The notes under the pieces were generated by a model. It was not told where the DNA came from. It did no database searches and worked only from the letters and a program-made list of their open reading frames with translations. From the NCBI GenBank assembly GCA_035526825.1, contig DATLBT010000051.1:1-59400 (forward strand): a stretch of 59,400 bases of DNA. The letters are read 5' to 3'. Source of the DNA: JACPFV01 sp035526825. GTDB taxonomy: Bacteria > Pseudomonadota > Gammaproteobacteria > Nevskiales > Nevskiaceae. This document shows positions 55,518 to 59,400 of this stretch, piece after piece. Positions within the stretch are counted from its first letter, which is position 1. Each line of letters begins with the position of its first letter. Both the position numbers and the translations under genes were made by a program.

Positions 55518-57310
55518 CGCCGAGCCAGCCGGCCGGTCACAAGGTTCCAGGCAAAGCGCAGAGGTTTCGTGATGCGCCACGATACGGTGCCCTTGATGCG
55601 CTCGACTTCCTGCCGCGCCAACGCCAGTTCCTGTGCATATTGCAGTGCACGCGCCGCAACGGCGAAAGCCGGAACATGACGGTCGATCGGACGCCCTAGA
55701 ATTTCCTCAAATGCTCCAGAGGCTTCACCAAAGACTTCTTGCAGCAGTCGATCCTCTAGCTGGGTCGCTTCTGCAAGGTGCCTCGGGGAAATCTCCAAGC
55801 CAAGCCGTCGCCCGACTTGCACTACGAATGCACCCAAGGTCAACTCCCTGTGTTCCTCCGACAGCACCCAACGATGCGCTGCGTGCGCCAGTCCGCGTAC
55901 CACGACCCAGCCGACCGGTATGGGCCCGTTCCATTCCCATTCCTGGTCGATGTACTGCAAGCCTTCAGGTGTCACAATCAGATTGAACGGAGTGCAGTCG
56001 ACGTAAAGACCCGGGAGCGTTGCAGCGAGGGGGTCTGAGCCCCCTCCGGTCGCTTGAGCGATCAGGTAGTCCACCCACGGCCGGCTGGCCTCTGCAATCA
56101 AGTCGAGGTCGATGCGACGCCCGATCGCATGAGCAACCTTGGTAAACAGCAGCTTTCCTTCCGCATAGGATTCGCGCTGCCGACTATGGCGCACGCGGTG
56201 CTCTGGCGGTGCCAGCGTGCCTGGGGCAAGCGGTTGGCGTTCGACCACAGTGCCGCCTGGCGCCGCACGTATCTCAGTTGCGGTCGCATACGCGGCGCGG
56301 CGCGTCGTTGCATAAGAGCGCGCATACCATTTCCTGCGCGCGGGTAACGTAGTCGCTGTCGGGGGCCGCGCCACTACGATGAATGAATTTGCGAGATCAG
56401 GGCCTAGACCGTTGGCCACGATCGTCGGCCACGCGAGTGTTTCATCGAAGGCGCGAAGCGGACTTCCGCGGTAGTCGCGACTTTGGGCCCGACACAAGAG
56501 ATCCGCAACGTTCAGGCCAGGTGCGGCAAAGGCGTCCTGGTGGATCACAACTCCGGCAAGCTTGTAGTCCGGGAACGGAAACATCCACTCCGCCTCCACG
56601 AGGCAAGCGTGCTTCAGGCGCTCCTGCAGTTCCCGCCTGCCAAACGTGACCGGCGTGCGAGTTTCGTACCGATTCTCTATGCCGTAGTACTCCTCACCGA
56701 GGTGATCTTCGCTGCAGCCGGCGAAGTATTTGAGGCCGAGCCGATTCTCTATGGCGACAATCAGTCGCCCGTCCGGTTTCAGGTGCCGGGCCGCGACAGC
56801 CAGGCATTGTCCGACGGGATCGGCCCCAGGGAAGTAGAGCGGAGCGTACTCGAGCACCCCGATCAGCGTGACGCAATCAAATGCCCGTCCGGGCGCAACG
56901 CCCGCAATGGAATCGCACGCGACAGCCACGTTCGGCAGATCGGCACAGCGAGCCGCGGTGACCGCTGCGCGCTGCCGGCTGCCTTCAACGGCCATCACTG
57001 CTGCGCCGGTTTCCCCGAGCGCGCGTGTGATCGCGCCACAGCCGCTGCCGAGTTCCAGGACGGCTTGGTTCGCCCGGAAATCCAGAGCGCGCACGATGTT
57101 GGCGCGCGCCGCGCTGAAATGGTACTCACTCGGCCAATCAACGATGCGCGCACGCAGTTCTGCGGATAGCACGCTGAGGTCTCGGCACGCGCGGACGGTC
57201 TCCAGCAGTCGCGCTTCGGTCGCGGCACCGTCCGAATAGTCGAGCGGAGCGTATCCCTTGCGTTCCCAAACGCGGGTGCGATCATCGCGAATGTACGGAG
57301 GGCCAATCAT
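55505..57310 (-). CDS. Large SAM-dependent methyltransferase of the glycan locus
   Basis: A 601-residue protein. Residues about 60-280 form a class I methyltransferase domain: motif I VLELGSGCGAITRALG (84-99), DCVTLIGVLEYAP and HLKPDGRLIVAIENRLG. The middle region (about 330-530) is not recognised, though VDYLIAQATG ... CTPFNLIVTPEGLQYIDQEWEW looks kinase/phosphotransferase-like. The end carries a short helix and SWRITKPLRFAWN, a tail often seen in multidomain O-antigen glycosyltransferases and methyltransferases. It may methylate or cap a sugar chain. The start at 57310 avoids overlapping the divergent gene; 57343 is the alternative. Confidence 0.75.
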   Translation of the reverse strand: MIGPPYIRDDRTRVWERKGYAPLDYSDGAATEARLLETVRACRDLSVLSAELRARIVDWPSEYHFSAARANIVRALDFRANQAVLELGSGCGAITRALGETGAAVMAVEGSRQRAAVTAARCADLPNVAVACDSIAGVAPGRAFDCVTLIGVLEYAPLYFPGADPVGQCLAVAARHLKPDGRLIVAIENRLGLKYFAGCSEDHLGEEYYGIENRYETRTPVTFGRRELQERLKHACLVEAEWMFPFPDYKLAGVVIHQDAFAAPGLNVADLLCRAQSRDYRGSPLRAFDETLAWPTIVANGLGPDLANSFIVVARPPTATTLPARRKWYARSYATTRRAAYATATEIRAAPGGTVVERQPLAPGTLAPPEHRVRHSRQRESYAEGKLLFTKVAHAIGRRIDLDLIAEASRPWVDYLIAQATGGGSDPLAATLPGLYVDCTPFNLIVTPEGLQYIDQEWEWNGPIPVGWVVVRGLAHAAHRWVLSEEHRELTLGAFVVQVGRRLGLEISPRHLAEATQLEDRLLQEVFGEASGAFEEILGRPIDRHVPAFAVAARALQYAQELALARQEVERIKGTVSWRITKPLRFAWNLVTGRLARRHRR

Positions 57311-57328
57311 GGACGGCGCCTCCGTACA

Positions 57329-59263
57329 ATGGGCATGACTCATGATTCCAGATCTACACGGCGAGCGGCGGAGCCGACACCTTACAGGGCCCTTGTGCGT
57401 CTAACCAACTGGCTGTTGATGCGTTTGAGGATGACCGGCGGCATTGCCGACGTCCTTGGAAAGGCTTGGCGCGTGTGGCGGGCCGAAGGGTGGGCCGGTC
57501 TCACCAGTCGTTTCGACGCCATCCGCAACAGTCCGGACTATAACAAATGGATCAGGCAATTCGACACACTCGACGACACTCGTCGAGTGCAATTGCGAAA
57601 GACCGCCGAAAAAATTCCCTGCGCGCCGTTGATTTCCGTGGTGATGCCCACTTACAACCCGGATCTTCGCTGGCTTGCGCAGGCGATCGAGTCGGTTCGG
57701 ACGCAGATCTATCCGCACTGGGAACTGTGCATCGCAGACGATGCCTCGACCGATCCGCGCGTTCGGCCATCGCTGGAGCGCTATGCCCGCGCTGACCACC
57801 GGATTCGGGTTGCATTCAGGGATCGCAATGGCCACATATCGGCGGCGAGCAATACGGCTCTGGCCATGGCCAACGGCGAGTGGGTGGCGCTGCTGGACCA
57901 CGACGACTTGCTCGCCGAGGATGCGCTGCTGCGCGTCGCGCAGGTGATTCGCAGCTGGCCAAATTGCCGATTGATCTATTCTGACGAGGACAAGGTAGAC
58001 GCGCGCAACACGCGCGCAGATGCCTATTTCAAGTGCGACTGGAATCCGGAGCTGTTCGAGTCGCAGAATATGTTCAGCCACCTCGGCGTCTATTACCGAT
58101 CCCTGGTGGTCGAAATTGGCGGCTTTCGCGAAGGATTCGAAGGCGCCCAGGATTACGACCTCGCCTTGCGCTGCGTTGAACGGATCCGGACAGACCAGAT
58201 CGTCCACATACCTCGCGTTCTTTACCATTGGCGGGTGCATCGCAAAAGCACCGCGCGTGCCCTGGAGTCCAAGCCGTACGCGCAAGATGCCGGTCGACGC
58301 GCCTTGACAGAGCATTTCGAACGACTCGGCATCGCCGCACGCGTCGAACTCTCGGGTAACGGTTATCGCGTGCGCTACGCTTTGCCTGAGCGCTGCCCCC
58401 TCGTCACGCTTATTATTCCAACGCGCAATGGCGAGACTCTGCTGCGGCAGTGCGTCGGCAGCATTCTGGAGAAGACGACCTATCGACCTTACGAGATCCT
58501 CGTCGTCGATAACGGGTCGGATGAACCAGGGTGCTTGGCTTACCTCCGGCAACTGAGCAAGGACACCAGGGTACGCGTGATGCGCGACGAAGGGCCTTTC
58601 AACTATTCAGCGCTCAACAACGCCGCCGTTCGCGCCGCGCGAGGTGAAGTGATCGGCCTTGTCAATAACGATGTCGAGGTAATTTCTCGGGATTGGCTCG
58701 ACGAGATGGTCAGCCACGCCTTGCGACCCAGCGTCGGCGCCGTGGGGGCGAAGCTGCTTTTTCCCAACGACACGGTACAGCACGCTGGGGTCGTGCTCGG
58801 TATCGGCGGTGTCGCTGCGCATATGCATCGTGGGCTGCCTCGCGAGCACCGCGGCTACTTCGAGCGGGCCGGCCTGGTACAGGCCTACTCGGCCGTAACC
58901 GCCGCGTGCCTGGTGGTGCGCAAGGCGGTTTACGAGGAGGTCGGCGGCCTGAACGAGACGGATCTCCGCGTCGCGTTCAACGACGTCGATTTTTGTCTGA
59001 GGGCGAGGGCAGCGGGGTACCGCAACGTCTGGACGCCCTATGCTGAGTTGTATCACCATGAATCGGCCACGCGGGGCACCGAGGATACGGACGAAAAACG
59101 TGAGCGCTTTGCCCGGGAGGCCTGTTACATGCGGGAGCAGTGGGGCGCACTGCTGCTCGCCGATCCCGCATATAACCCTAATCTCTCCGTCGTCCACTCC
59201 GATTTTCGGCTGGCTTGGCCACCCCGCGTGAGTGAGGTTGCCACCGGGAAGTTGCAAACATGA
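57329..59263 (+). CDS. Tandem-domain glycosyltransferase family 2
   Basis: A 644-residue protein with two GT2 domains. The first (about 100-320) has ISVVMPTYNPDLRWLAQAIESV, IADDASTDPRV, LDHDDLLAEDALL and YSDEDK. The second (about 345-600) has VTLIIPTRNGETLLRQC, VVDNGSDE, NNDVEVISRDWLDEM and LRVAFNDVDFCLRA. Two catalytic sites suggest a polymerising or bifunctional transferase, as in O-antigen or exopolysaccharide synthesis. The start at 57329 or 57335 is only 18-24 bases from the divergent methyltransferase. Confidence 0.87.
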   Translation: MGMTHDSRSTRRAAEPTPYRALVRLTNWLLMRLRMTGGIADVLGKAWRVWRAEGWAGLTSRFDAIRNSPDYNKWIRQFDTLDDTRRVQLRKTAEKIPCAPLISVVMPTYNPDLRWLAQAIESVRTQIYPHWELCIADDASTDPRVRPSLERYARADHRIRVAFRDRNGHISAASNTALAMANGEWVALLDHDDLLAEDALLRVAQVIRSWPNCRLIYSDEDKVDARNTRADAYFKCDWNPELFESQNMFSHLGVYYRSLVVEIGGFREGFEGAQDYDLALRCVERIRTDQIVHIPRVLYHWRVHRKSTARALESKPYAQDAGRRALTEHFERLGIAARVELSGNGYRVRYALPERCPLVTLIIPTRNGETLLRQCVGSILEKTTYRPYEILVVDNGSDEPGCLAYLRQLSKDTRVRVMRDEGPFNYSALNNAAVRAARGEVIGLVNNDVEVISRDWLDEMVSHALRPSVGAVGAKLLFPNDTVQHAGVVLGIGGVAAHMHRGLPREHRGYFERAGLVQAYSAVTAACLVVRKAVYEEVGGLNETDLRVAFNDVDFCLRARAAGYRNVWTPYAELYHHESATRGTEDTDEKRERFAREACYMREQWGALLLADPAYNPNLSVVHSDFRLAWPPRVSEVATGKLQT

Positions 59264-59400
59264 GCTTCGTACTTTCTGTCGTGATTCCCTGTTACAACGA
59301 GTCGCGCACCCTCGCCGGGCTACTCGGTCGCGTGCGCGCGGCCCAATTTGGCGGCAAACTCGAGCTCATCGTCGTAGATGACGCCTCCACCGACGGCAGC
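59260..59400 (+). CDS. Glycosyltransferase family 2, N-terminal part (cut by window edge)
   Basis: The 47 codons visible begin MSFVLSVVIPCYNESRTLAG and reach VVDDASTDGS, the nucleotide-binding motif of GT2 enzymes of the dolichol-phosphate mannosyltransferase/GtrB type. It overlaps the previous stop by four bases (ATGA), so it belongs to the same operon. The C-terminal part, which would show whether it has membrane helices, lies outside the window. Confidence 0.85.
   Translation, partial: MSFVLSVVIPCYNESRTLAGLLGRVRAAQFGGKLELIVVDDASTDGS

Overview
The window is a stretch of GC-rich chromosome from a Gram-negative proteobacterium, most likely a betaproteobacterium. That placement is inferred from gene order: rsmI-rnpB-mraZ, the dcw cluster running into lpxC-dciA-M23 peptidase-secA-argJ, petABC-sspAB, recA-recX, and zapD-yacG beside coaE-pilD-pilC-pilB. 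No 16S gene or tRNA was seen, so genus cannot be given. No stretch longer than about 260 bases lacks a gene or RNA; the longest, 21700-21959, holds hairpins and the mraZ operator.

Layout. 1-3465: lysC (cut by the window edge) and alaS. 3523-9651: a lipid block, with a DesT-like TetR repressor divergent from a ferredoxin reductase and an acyl-CoA desaturase, then an acyl-CoA dehydrogenase and a sterol-desaturase-family hydroxylase. 9648-12331: recX, recA, thpR and pncC. 12466-16216: cytochrome bc1 (petABC) and the stringent starvation proteins sspAB. 16223-20321: a glcD-like dehydrogenase, diaA/gmhA, yraN and lpoA on the minus strand, divergent from rsmI. 21328-21699: RNase P RNA. 21960-39321: a complete dcw cluster from mraZ to ftsZ, almost every junction overlapping by 1-11 bases. 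39429-46723: lpxC, dciA (minus), an M23 peptidase, secA, argJ and a Nudix-ThiE fusion. 46711-52300: yacG, zapD, coaE, pilD, pilC and pilB on the minus strand. 52385-59400: a surface-polysaccharide block of five glycosyltransferases and one large methyltransferase, open at the right edge.

How the genes work together. The dcw block makes lipid II precursors (murE, F, D, C, B, ddl, mraY, murG) and builds the divisome (ftsL, I, W, Q, A, Z), with zapD as a Z-ring accessory and lpoA and the M23 enzyme acting on mature peptidoglycan. lpxC commits carbon to lipid A. The DesT block adjusts membrane unsaturation. The final block probably decorates O-antigen or another surface glycan.

The most unusual aspect is not a protein system. 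At least five different families of palindromic intergenic elements are packed into the gaps between housekeeping genes. They repeatedly supply or abut stop codons, start codons or Shine-Dalgarno sequences, and in one case form the C-terminal coding sequence of a gene. I found no convincing undescribed defence or mobile system.
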